A stretch of DNA of 64,000 nucleotides from Pseudofabraea citricarpa (lineage: Eukaryota; Ascomycota; Leotiomycetes; Helotiales; Dermateaceae), in NCBI GenBank assembly GCA_029641185.1, contig JAPWGK010000001.1, positions 570,501 to 634,500 on the forward strand. Reading direction: 5' to 3'. This document shows, one piece after another, positions 47,423 through 58,588 of the stretch. How positions within the stretch are numbered: position 1 is the first letter of the stretch; every line of letters begins with the position of its first letter. The notes beneath the pieces are model-generated. The model ran no database searches, was not told the origin of the DNA, and saw only the letters and a program-made list of their open reading frames with translations. The position numbers were made by a program, and so were the translations under genes.

Positions 47423-50400
47423 CTAAAAGAATGCACACCATCCAATGTACATTCCAGCCAGATGCTTCAAGCTTGTCGCCTGTTTTATAAGCTCATCGAC
47501 TTGACCCTCAACACCCAGTGGAACACTTTCACCAGTGAGTAAGCCCTTGACCTTTCTATTAATGGCATCCAGTACCCCCTGAGGCGTGGTAGGAACATTC
47601 GGGGCCCCTTCTTTCTTCTTCTTTTCCGGCTTCTTAGTTAGCAGGTCGAGTGTCGGATCGTAGACGAAGGCTTCCAAGATAGTCATCAGTGTTTCTTCGT
47701 GTTGACGTAGGAGTTTGAGCGTAAGTTCGGAGGATTTCCGGAAAGGACCTTCATAGCCATAGATTCCCATGGCATCAATCATGTTATGTGTCAAACGAAA
47801 TGGCACTCGTTCGGGTTTAACGAACGTCAGACCTTTGTCAAAAAGGCAATTGAAATCAACATGGAAAGTACCGCCATTGCCTTCCTCAAAAAGAATGTTC
47901 TCACCATGCCGATCTCCGAGACCCAGGATTGTTCCAACCATTGACATGACCGCACAAGACCGTGTATAACGTAGACGAGCTGCAAACCAAGCCGGGGGCT
48001 CTGGGAATTGTTGCACAAACCATTGATGGAATATGGGAGGGAATTGCCCAAGGACCTTCTGGGAGAACAGAGCTATTTTGTTCTCGTCCTTAGAGGCTTC
48101 GTCGCAGTACATTTCGATTTCACGATAGTTTGGTGAAATGCCTATCGGCTTGTATAGAGACAGCAAAAGATCTCGAAGTGTCTTGAGACCGTCGACCCAT
48201 TCAATTATTCCACACTCTTCATTTAATGGAGTAACTGCGTACGTTTTGATGTACAATTGTCGTCTACTCGATTCGGCATCACGCTTCAAGGATCTGTTGA
48301 TCATACTGTTGAATTCCATCAACCGTTGATCTTTCCGAAGGTCGTCCTTGGGTTTACACATAAGTCCGTATACCTCCCCATCGGATCCGCGAACCGTGAG
48401 CTTTCGAGGCTTTTGGAGAGAACTCAAAATCATGACCTCATCTCGGAATTGAGTTATCGTGACAATATCACGAGAAAAGGCTTTGTGTGAGCGTACTTCA
48501 TCTGTTAGTGTTGGTAGGGTAGCGGTCAATACCTTTTCAACGGGCATTGCGAGCGGGCTGGGAGTAACTTTAGAGTTGAAACCAAGGTCTTTTGTAAGAC
48601 TGGCATAGGTAGTGCGATTTCCTTGGAAGTCCCCAGCATTGCAGACCAGAAGAAGCTGCTGGGTAAGGGACTCTCCGCCTTTGATCAGCATTCTCATGTC
48701 AGAACCACCAGAGTCTGACTTCCTTGCACTCCCGCGGAGTTGCTGGATAATGACCGCGCCGCGACTTCTGCGATCAGATTGCATCGATGTGGCAACGGCT
48801 AAAAGACCCCATAAAGCATGCTGCGGGTATGCCGAGACAGTTTTGATGATCATTTGCTGTAGATACTTGAAGACTTCTACATTCGGGTGATTTATCCGTG
48901 ACATGATCTGTGGCATTGCAGTATAAAACATGTATGCTGGCATTTTACTAATGTATTTAGTAAATCGGTTGTGTATAGATGTGAGCTGTTCTTTTCGTCC
49001 GTTGGTGATTCTTGTGACAAATTCTTTGGAACTGCCATATTTAGCATCCAACGGTTGATTGACTTGGGTACCAAGATCAAGCCATAGAGTGAGAATTCTT
49101 GGTAGCGTTTGATAGATATACTTGGTCCCATATGTGAGGGCTCTCAAGTAGTTTTCGATAACTAATTTCGCAGCTTCGCCACGGAGATATGACTCAGCTT
49201 GGTTCTCGGGTGGAAGTGCCTTTTCTGATTGTAGCAGCTTATTGTAATGTCGCCCAAGATAGTAGTGACCTTTCTCCCAGCTTAAGTGTGTCTTGGCTGC
49301 GGTTTGATACTGCGATCGAAGAGCCATTGAATGTGTCTGGCCGGCACTATCAAGCCACTTAGCTAGCAAAAGATGTGCTCGAGCCGTCAACAGGTTCTGT
49401 TGGTTGGTTTGTTCCACGCCAGTAAAACTTGTCACATCAATATTTCTGTTGTGCGAAATAAAAGCGTTGCTATCGATAGCACCTTGTAGACTCTGGATGG
49501 CTTTTCGAGGGTGGCCTTCCTTCCACAATAATCGGGCATGTTCAATGGTGGCAGAATCATCTCCAAGCTGCGAAGCATGAAGAACAGCGTTGAAAGATTG
49601 GTTGATAGCATTGCCTTTCCTCGCAAGCCGTGCGCTTGTGAGCCAGGCTGAGGCAACATCCCCTGTTGTAAAGCTCGAGCTATCCTGATTAGCAACTGTC
49701 AAGCCAAGTCCGAAGAGTCCACTCAACATACCTGCATAATTGCATAGCTGCTCTTCTGATTCCCAGTAGGTACTGCTTGTCATTTAGATATGCACCTATA
49801 ACCTCCAGTCTCCGGTCCAAGCTCGCCAATACCTGCGGCCGTTCCAGTGGAGCTGCAGATGCGATCATTTCCAATTCAGTCAGGACATGAAATTTTAACA
49901 TCGTATCGTGACATGAGCTGAGAGAAGCAGTTGTCGAGGTTGATAAAGATCGAGCAATGTTTCCTTGCATAGAACTAATAATGGAATTGAACTCGCCATT
50001 GTCCTTGTTGTGTAGAGTTAAGAGCGCCGACCCTATACCAACATTGAAATTTTCACCGCTTGCGACTGGAACCATCTTGGTATACTTCTCTAGCGAAGAC
50101 CATTTTCCAGTTGACCACGCAGCCTCGGTTGCGAAAGGTAGTATCCTGGCTACGGTTTGAGTTGTTGTGTGCATGCCTTCTACATAGTTCAAGAGCACTT
50201 CTATATAACTGTTAGCAATAGTTTTGGTACAATAGCAGAATATATGCTAACCATGTTGCCCAGATTCTTTCAGACATGTCAAAAGGTTCACCTGCAAGTC
50301 CGCATTATCGGGGTATTCGGCCAACTTAATTTCGTACCAGCTCTGTGCAGCAGTCCATCGACCTGCTTTGCGATGGCCAAGTATTTGTTGATCAATATCT

Positions 50401-53400
50401 AACACGTGCAGGTGGGCAGATATGCCTTCGATACCATCAGGCTCATCGATCTGTGTGTATATATCCTGAAGTCGTTCCAATAGCATCGTACTCTGATCTG
50501 GATCTGTAGCGTTCTTGCGATAATCGCGAATGTGTTGCTCCCAATGAAATAGAGCACGGGAATAGGATTTACATTCGACAGCACGACGAGATATTACCTC
50601 TGCTGGAATCATCTCAATGACAGAAGCGACTTTTTGCACTTCACTTCCTGGTGGAGCTTGACTTCGGCGGCCAGATCCTGAGGCTTGTTTTTCCTGGATC
50701 CAGCGAGACAAATAGTCGAGAGTTCGGAAAACAGCCTATCTCTTTTAGTACTGTACCGTATTATGCCACTTCTATTGCCAACTTACCTCGCTACATAACT
50801 TAACTTCTTCCTTCTTTATATGAGAATCTGCCGTGATTTGATATTCAAGCACTCGTAACAACTCACGACCCACTTCCTCCCGTTGTTCATTTCGGCCCTC
50901 GGCTACCACATGAAGCACGACATAGGGGAGTAAGAAGTTCGCAACAGATATGTCTTTAATCCTGACAGCGCGTCGTAATGGCGCAAAAATTATATCTGCG
51001 TTGCTGTTGAGTGGCTTTTGTAGAAGATCAAGAACAAAAGATTTTAGCCAAGAGTTGTACATTTTGTCAGTACGCGCAGTATCAGGGCTAAATATTGGAT
51101 ACGAAATTTCTGCGGGTTTCATTTCTCGCACAGAATACTTCGATGTCAAGAATGGAGTTAGAGTCTCCCGAACGTTTGGAGGGAGCGTGATCCATTTCTC
51201 GTATATCTCTCCGTCGCCCGGATCAGTACGGCCTTTTAGCGCCATTGTTGCACAAACTGCTCGAAAATCGCATTTCTCGAGAAGATCTTGCATCACGAAA
51301 GAGAGAAATCCTTGGAGAATGGTGTCAGTCGCCGACAAAAAGGCTTTGACCATGACTTCTTCAAGAAGAAATACTACGAAATCCGTTGTTTCACCAGAAT
51401 CGTGAAAGTTACTGACGACTACCATTTCGCGTTGCTCTCTCACAGCCTCTACACGATTGGCATCCAAACAGCCGATCAGGCCTAGACATTCAGCCGAAAG
51501 CCTCGATACATCATCATGAGACTCATTGAACCTGACACAGGCATCAATGATAGCCCTGACAAGCTGCCCAATGACTACATGCGGTTGCTCGCTTAAGGCC
51601 GAAGCTTGTAGAAAAGATTGATTTTGACGAAGGTAATTTTTGAGTTCAACTAGGGTTTGAGAAACAACGCCAGAATTCTCGTGGCCTAAACGTTGACTGA
51701 AGATGGAGAAGTCCTGAATGGTGTCGGCTGGGCCACGGAGTTTGTCCAACTGCTTCTGGAAATCAGCTAGCATGGGAAGTTGAGCAAGGGACGGCAGAGT
51801 AGAGATCATGCTTTGCACCAATTTCTTTCGGCTTTTAAGAAGATACTGAAGAATTTCTTGCGCACAAACTCGGGCTGTTTCGTCGAAGGTAGACCAGCGC
51901 TGAATTATGGTAGCAAAAGTACTCTCAAGCATCCCTTCCACATCTTCATCATCGAGGCTCATAAGCATTGTCTGCCAAGCCAAAAATGCTGTGTTCTGCA
52001 GCTCTTCTTGGGCCATAGCAGATTGGAGGCAAGCGCAAATCTACAAGACAGAAGGTTAAGATAAGTTATATAGAGTATCCTGAAAATTCACGTACCTGTG
52101 GTCTGGCCGTTCTTGTAAAGCTTTTGCCAACCTTCACCATCTCGTCAAGGGCCTTAACGCAGCTTATTTTCTCCGACATGGGACGTTCGATTCGAGAATC
52201 GTTAATTATGTCAGAATACCGAGCGACAATTCCCAGTATGTGATGTTCCAGAAACAGACCAAGAGTAGATTTCTTGTTTTGATTCCTATCTGAAGGTAGA
52301 GGGGCATGATTGGCTAGAAGCTGAAGAGCGGCGCGAATCTAATACAAATTAATTTGCGGCATCAAAACTGGATTTCTACTTACTCTCGTCTTCTTACTAT
52401 CATCTGCTTCGCCCGCTGCCCGTAACAGATGCAAAGCCGTAGATGCTGGTTCGTTTCTGAGCAGACCTGTAAGATCAAACTCCTTAAACCATGACGAGAT
52501 ACTTCGAAGTAGAGAAAGAATGAACGATTCAGTGTCTGTCACATTTTGCACCAGCAGCAGAGCCAATATCTTTGTTAGATTTGGAGGATCCCAACATACT
52601 TGCCACCCTTCCTCGTCCTTACGGGCTTGTGAAATTCGTTTAATGACCCCTGTGTTCCTTGTCAAGACCAAATATGGGAGAGTGTATGTTTGTGTATGAA
52701 CAAGGAATTCGGGGACACTCATTTCCAGCAAATCAGCCATGAGTTGTGATGTGTTAGGCCTGACTAAGAGGTCTTTAACAGCGACTATAGCAATGTTGTC
52801 CCAGAAAGCACCAAATAGTCGTTCTGTATTCATGCCATTTCTCTTAGCGAGGCCGAGTATCTGCATAAATTAGCACGAGTGGGTTCAAGTTTCAGACGAG
52901 ATATATCCTACTTCATTGTACGCAGCTCCCGATATTATTGGATTTGAGTGGCCAAGGTATTCAACAAGCTTGAGCAGAACTATATTCAGTTCGTCGTTTC
53001 TCGATATTCTTCAAAATGTTAGCTTGAACCAAAAGAACAAAGCCTTTGTTTTAGGAAGAAAATAATAAGCCCACCTTCCGACTTGGCCCCATGCTAATAT
53101 GCAAGTTTCCTGCAAATGTATCGCATCCTTCTCAGAAAGCGACCGCAAAATAGCAAGCGTGTTGACTCGATTCCGCTTCGAAAGTTCATCTGGAACCGTG
53201 TGCCGCAGAAACGCTTGAAGAGTGCGACTAGATTTTTTTCATCAGTACAGTCTTCCTAGTCTTTTTTTTTTTTTTTTTTGGACATCTTACCCAGCAGCAA
53301 GACGCAACTCCCTTACAGAGCTTTGCAAGGATTGCAGGCACCATTGTCCTAAAGCCGAGATCTCGAGGTCAATCAGTTCAGGCTCATTGAAATGCGCCGC

Positions 53401-55392
53401 AAATTTCCTGAGGGCTATCATTGCCAACACCCGTGGTCTTCGTGTATCGAGAAAGGCGGATGACTTAATCAACTTTGTGAGTATCAAAATCGCTCCCAGG
53501 CTAATCGTCTTATCGGCATAATCAGTACTGCCTTTCGCATGTCGAAAATCGCAAATTGGGCATGTAGATTTTAGAATAGAGCCATCAAATGCTCTATCTA
53601 CTTTTAAGTGTCCGGTACTAGCACAAGCAAGCTGGCCAATTAATTCCATAGCTTGACATCGATTGCTGTCGTCAAGCTCGTCAAAGCATGCCCTAGACAA
53701 TGATATTAGCACTGTGTTAAAGCAATTCATGGAGTAACTCACTCAGCAACTTGATGTAAACCAGCCAAGTCGGAAACTTCCTGTGAGCCCAGTACAGAGT
53801 ACAATTTACTCGTAATTTCCCCGAGGAGACCGTGCTCTGTAGAAATCTTGCGACGTTTTGTAGGACGTGACTCGTCACCAACTTCCTCAAGCAAAGGAGA
53901 CAGCTTCAAGCGGTGCAATTCTGTATTGAGTTCAACTTCCTCAAAGCTACCAGATGCAAAGATCTGTTCTGGACCCTCAGGTACTTGTTGTAATGTTTGG
54001 ATAAGGATTGTGGAGCACATCTTGAGGCCCAAAAGTCAGCCAGTAAAACGTGTTTGAAGCAACCCAGTGCTGCTTACCTTGAAGTCATTGCCAAATTCCA
54101 CACTTCTTGTCTCGTTCTCTAAGACTGACTGAATTTTGGGTAGTAGGTGTAGAGAGACGGTGCGATTTATCGAGTCAAACCGCTTACCCAGTACTGCCAG
54201 GCTCAGAAGACTGCTGCACAGAGCGACTTTTGTGGGTTTCTCCAACAGGGCCTCACGACTATCAAGTACATCAGTGCAAAGTAGAGCGATGAAAATATGA
54301 CCCTTGCAAATAACAGTATCAACTAAAGTTGAACGAAGGGACGACATCAGTGCATGTACAGCACAAAACGAAATCAACACCGATCTCTTTCCGCTTGACT
54401 TCAATGTAAGAATTGCCTGCCATTGATTTTGCTGCTCGTAAATTAGGATAAAAGAATCTATTATCCAGACCAGATAGTCTTGAAAAGCAGGCGTAGCATT
54501 ATGTGAGGTAGCAGCTGCTGTTGAAATTTCAACAAGCATAGACAGCAAATTCGTAGCATGCCAGAGACTTTCTCCAGCATCAGTCAGGACATAATTGCAA
54601 TGAAGGAAGTGGTTCGTCTCGGTATCTATGTCTTGTGTGAATATGTCTATTTCAGGATCATCGTTTGGTAACACGACTTTTATAGAATTACTCCTAAACA
54701 TGATACCTGGTCCTTGTAAATGGCTCAGAATTGCTAGAAAAAGTCAGTATAGAATAGAAGTTGACGTCTGGCAATGGTAACCTACTAGATACACATTCTT
54801 TCAGGTACGAGAAGAAACACGATGTCAAATGCCAAAGTTTGGCGGATCTCGCCACTGCTTGAAAGGAAACGAAGAAGAATTCCTTGATCTTCTTAGTCAG
54901 TGTATCGCATTCCGGGCGACATAGAAGAGTCAAAATCCGAGGAAATAGCCAGATCCATAGAGGCTCGGAGCCTCGACTTTGGAGGGGGTTATCAGACGCC
55001 AAAACAAAGTTCAAGACTTCGGGAATCTCCTTGACAATTGATATAAAAACGTCCAAAGCTTCAGAGGCATGCTCGAGTAGTTGCTGAATATTCATGAAAG
55101 GATCGTCTCGCGTGAGCCTCTCCAACACAGCACGTGCAAATACGTAAATCAACTTATGCTGATGCTCAAGCTTTGCATCGTAATCGAGCTCATCGGTGCT
55201 GCTTCCCAAGCTCGAAATCTCCGACATAAGCCTTTGGAGGTCATCTTGCCCAGTTTTCCGGGAAGGTTTATTGCTTGAGAGATTATTGATGAGTGCAGCA
55301 GCTAAGGTTGACGGAGGAGGCTCGTGGGGTTCTTGGTTGGTCGCATCGTTGAGCTTCTGCTTGCCAGTTTGAGCCCGCGATGCTGAGGCCAT
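47423..55392 (-). CDS. uvsB: ATR/Mec1-family checkpoint kinase (UvsB)
   Basis: Twelve exons (55392-54786, 54733-54078, 54020-53743, 53692-53291, 53227-53075, 53008-52912, 52860-52384, 52338-52096, 52040-50787, 50735-50252, 50200-49732, 49679-47423) join without a phase error to 2458 residues, the normal size for the family. The N-terminal two thirds are helical HEAT-like sequence; the FAT domain includes WLTSARLARKGNAINQSFN and EHARLLWKEGHPRKAIQ; the PI3K-like kinase has KPRKLTVRGSDG, GLGDRHGENILFEEG and HVDFNCLFDKG; the FATC tail ends HLAGMYIGWCAFF. It is a nuclear Ser/Thr kinase that signals replication stress and DNA damage. The last intron needs the second AG (ending at 49680) to enter the FAT frame. 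The fourth intron carries 18 consecutive T (plus strand 53262-53279). It is divergent from cox16. Confidence 0.96.
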
Positions 55393-55651
55393 TATGCAGT
55401 TGCCATAGTTGTGTTGTGGACGAGGAGGTTGACGCGCTCATCGAAAACGCGTAGACGGGTAGCCACGTGATATCACATCCAGCTTTGAGTGCTCGAGTCT
55501 TGGCAACAAGCTCCTTCTCCAAAGTCGAACCACCTTTGAAGGCGCATTAAAGGACGACGCCAATTATTTGTTAACTCACTCGTTGCCTTAGCACAATTGG
55601 ACTGCAAAGCCACAAGGACGCCAAACAATCGCAGGCGACATCCAGAACGAG
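55393..55651. promoter_or_regulatory. Shared promoter of uvsB and cox16
   Basis: Only 259 bp separate the two start codons, which point away from each other. The short length implies a compact bidirectional promoter. No specific site is claimed. Confidence 0.55.
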
Positions 55652-56062
55652 ATGGCAATCTTCTCAAATAAGAAGTTCCGGTCCGCCGCAGATGCTAATA
55701 CCATAGCTTCTCGATATCGATCAGCACTCTCAAGGCATCCGTTTATGCTGTTCGGCCTACCATTTATTGCGACTATGGTAGCAGGTTCGTTTTTCTTAAC
55801 GCCTGCGACGGCCGTAAGATATGAGAAACATGATCGACGAGTGCGACGACTGAGCAAGGAAGAAGAGTTGGGCATTGGCAAGTCAGGACGGAAGGTGGAC
55901 ATGAAAGAAGAATACTACGTGAGCCTTCCCGAGGTTTCCATATGCTTTTTTAGAAACAAAGACTGACGAATCACTTCACAGAGACTTGCAGCTAAAGATC
56001 TGGATGACTGGGAACAAAAGCGTGTCAAGAGGCTTCCTGGAGAGCATGATGGAAAGATGTAG
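55652..56062 (+). CDS. cox16: Cytochrome c oxidase assembly protein COX16
   Basis: Exons 55652-55918 and 55982-56062 (63-nt intron) give 115 residues. One transmembrane segment is visible (PFMLFGLPFIATMVAGSFFL, about residues 29-50) with short basic flanks, followed by the family block VRYEKHDRRVRRLSKEEELG. After splicing the tail reads RLAAKDLDDWEQKRVKRLPG, the conserved COX16 end; without splicing the frame would instead run into an unrelated sequence. The protein sits in the mitochondrial inner membrane and is needed for complex IV assembly, in particular maturation of the copper-bearing subunits. It is divergent from uvsB and convergent with did2. Confidence 0.95.
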
Positions 56063-56751
56063 ATCATTATGTGTTTTAGGGATATATCTGCAACCCATAA
56101 TCTCTACTCCTGCCTGGTTTCATATGATGAACCACGCCAGAAACAATCGAGCCGAAAGCCCAGCCATTAAAGATAAATAAAGCGTCACAGGATACCTCTC
56201 CATTCAGCTTCGGCGGTTACAATCCTAGTGTTTAGGAAAGGTGCAGCCAATGCGACGGGGAGCAGATCACGAAAGCTATATACTGGGCGTTCGAATGTGC
56301 AGGTATCAACTGTGCATGTCTCTGAGAGACGTTGGGGGAAATCATTATGGCCTTCCAGTCAGAGGCGGTCCTAAAACCATAGTGAACTGCAGTCCGATTG
56401 GCTAGGATATACAATGGTTCCGTTCCATCTATCATTCTATGGGCTAAGCTAGTTCACGAGTGTCTTGATTTACGGATATGTTTTTTGGACTATTTATACT
56501 CCAATGGGATAACAACAACTGGAAGTAGCATATTTATATTCTTCTTCAAAAACTACTACCATGTATGAGGTATTGAGTATTTCTAAATCATGTTAAGTCA
56601 CCTATGCAGGCGGTAAGGTGGAACATATTGTTCGGTGGATATTCATATCCATTTGAGTCTCGGCAGGAATGGAAATCCAGTGTCGCTATGATCGCAAATC
56701 TGTCCCTAACTCCAGAAGCCAACGCCATCCATAAAGCCAACCGTACGCATC
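56063..56751. other. Convergent spacer between cox16 and did2
   Basis: 689 bp, AT-rich in the middle, carrying two 3' ends. No gene or repeat was recognised. Confidence 0.5.
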
Positions 56752-57580
56752 TTAAGATCGCAAAGCTCTCAGCCTCTCTCCTAGGCCATCCTCCTCTACC
56801 TCTGTCGGTCCACTCTTCACTGGTGCCGCAGCAACAGGCTTGGCACCCTCCATTTCCTGGTGCAACTCTACACCTGCCTCGTCTGCAACCTGGTTCATCA
56901 GGCGATCCACATCCTCTTGTGGTGTGCCCACAGCAGTTGCTGAGGTAGTAGCATTCTCGTAGTAACCTGTTGCGACATCGAGATCCTCGAACTGCGTTTC
57001 AAACCGGTCCATGACGGCTGAGATCTTGGGGTGCTGTCAGAAAAGAAGCGCGCAGATGTACAGGATGGCAGAACAAACCTTCTCCAGATCCATAGCTTTC
57101 ATAGCTTGGTCCATGCCTCGCACAACATTCGTCATGCTCCCTGTGACCTGCCTCATGGTAACAGCTGTCTGAACCCGACTTGCGACGGCATCGATACGGC
57201 TTCCCAACCTCAGCAGGTTCAGCCTCTCGTTCTGTTTCCGGATCGCATTCTGGGCGTAGATCTTCGCGATGTCGCTGTGGCCTTGTTGAATCGCCTATCC
57301 ACTTGTCAGCCGCTGGCCTGCTGCGGGGTGTCTCGCTCGTTATATCGCATACCTTCTTGAGCTTGTCCTTCTCAGTCTTCTCGTCCTTGCCGGCTTTGGC
57401 TGCTTGGCGATTCAGCTGCTTTGCTGTGAACTACAGGAATAATGCATTATTAGCCTGCGCTGATCTTGGGACATGATGATGCGCTGCAACGAGCCATTTC
57501 ATGCGCACATGCTGGACAGACCAGCCAGAGCCTCGCATGCGTACCTTGAGATTGAAGAGTGCTTTTTCTAAGCCAGACAT
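56752..57580 (-). CDS. did2: ESCRT-III related protein Vps46/Did2 (CHMP1)
   Basis: Exons 57580-57545, 57430-57353, 57294-57079 and 57033-56752 give 203 residues, the usual CHMP1 length. The first exon has only 36 nt ([12 protein letters not shown]). The N-terminal half is basic and helical ([20 protein letters not shown], then [20 protein letters not shown]), and the C-terminal half acidic, as in all ESCRT-III subunits. The last residues [10 protein letters not shown] form the MIT-interacting motif that recruits the Vps4 ATPase. It acts at endosomes in multivesicular-body sorting and disassembly of ESCRT-III. It is divergent from the DUF427 gene. Confidence 0.95.
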
Positions 57581-57948
57581 GGTTGAGGGATGGGCGTCTT
57601 TGGAGTTGAAGGCGGTTGTGGTAGAGGTTCTGTGGTGATGGTGGGGCTTTGGTCGTCTCAAGAAGTGAAAGTGGTCGGTTCTGATAAGGTTGGCGGCAGC
57701 CTCGTGCTCGTGCCTCCAAAAAGTGACGCACTTTTGAAAAGCGAGGTGCTACGGACAGCCACTGAAGCCACTAGTGCTGATATAATCGACTCCGCGTTCC
57801 AACGCTCCCGCTCTTCACTGTCTTATTTACTTCTTTTCATTTAATAAAATATACCTTTGCAAGCTCGCAGTTCATTTCCTAACCTAAATATTTCTTCAAG
57901 TCACTGTAGGATATTTTACAACATTTTTATTTTCAGGTGCCTTATATC
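57581..57948. promoter_or_regulatory. Divergent promoter of did2 and the DUF427 gene
   Basis: 368 bp lie between two start codons facing away from each other. TTTTATTTTCAG at 57925-57936, just 12 bases before the DUF427 start, looks like a splice acceptor, so a leader intron is possible. Confidence 0.45.
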
Positions 57949-58507
57949 ATGCCTCCTAAACCAAAGCTCAACGTGCAGAACTTCCCTCGTCCTCCTCTCC
58001 TAGAGAGAACATCTCGACATCTGCAAGTGAAATGGCACGGCCAAACGATAGCGGAAACAAAAGAGGCGTACTGGGTACTGGAGACCTACCACGCACCAAG
58101 TACACATCAAGTCGCTCTTAGAGGCAAACCTCGATAACTAACCAGTAGTCCATCCAGCCTACTACCTCCCTATTTCCTCTGTTAAGCTCGCTCTCAAACC
58201 AACATCCAAGTCTACCTTTTGCGAGTATAAAGGTTGGGCGACGTATTACTCTATCTCGTCACCCTCCACGTCCGCGTCCTCGTCCACGGCCACGGCAGAG
58301 ACGGTCAAGGACAGGATTTGGTCATATGAGAAACCAACCAAGGAGTATTCCGACATCAAAAGCTACGTCTCTTTTTATGCCGGGCCGTGGGATTGTTATG
58401 TCGATGGTGAGTTGGTGAAGCCTCAGCCGGGGGACTTTTATGGGGGTTGGACTACAAGCGAGCTGGAAGGAATCATCAAAGGCGACGCAGCTACGAGGTG
58501 GATGTAG
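57949..58507 (+). CDS. DUF427-domain protein
   Basis: Exons 57949-58099 and 58146-58507 (46-nt intron) give 170 residues. Marks of the family are VKWHGQTIAETKEAYWVLET near residue 30, then, only after splicing, PAYYLPISSVKLALKPT, TFCEYKGWATYYSI, IWSYEKPTKEYSDIKSYVSF and YAGPWDCYVDGELV. The second half is preceded by a Ser/Thr stretch. DUF427 proteins are small cytosolic beta-rich proteins of unknown biochemical role; the family is shared with bacteria. No signal peptide or membrane segment is seen. Its stop lies only 81 bp from the stop of the convergent ABC transporter gene. Confidence 0.9.
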
Positions 58508-58588
58508 ACTGAAGTTTCCGTACGTGTTACATATTATGATCCTGAAAAAAAAATCACAGAAAATTAGGATGAGAATCCAGCTGGCCTG

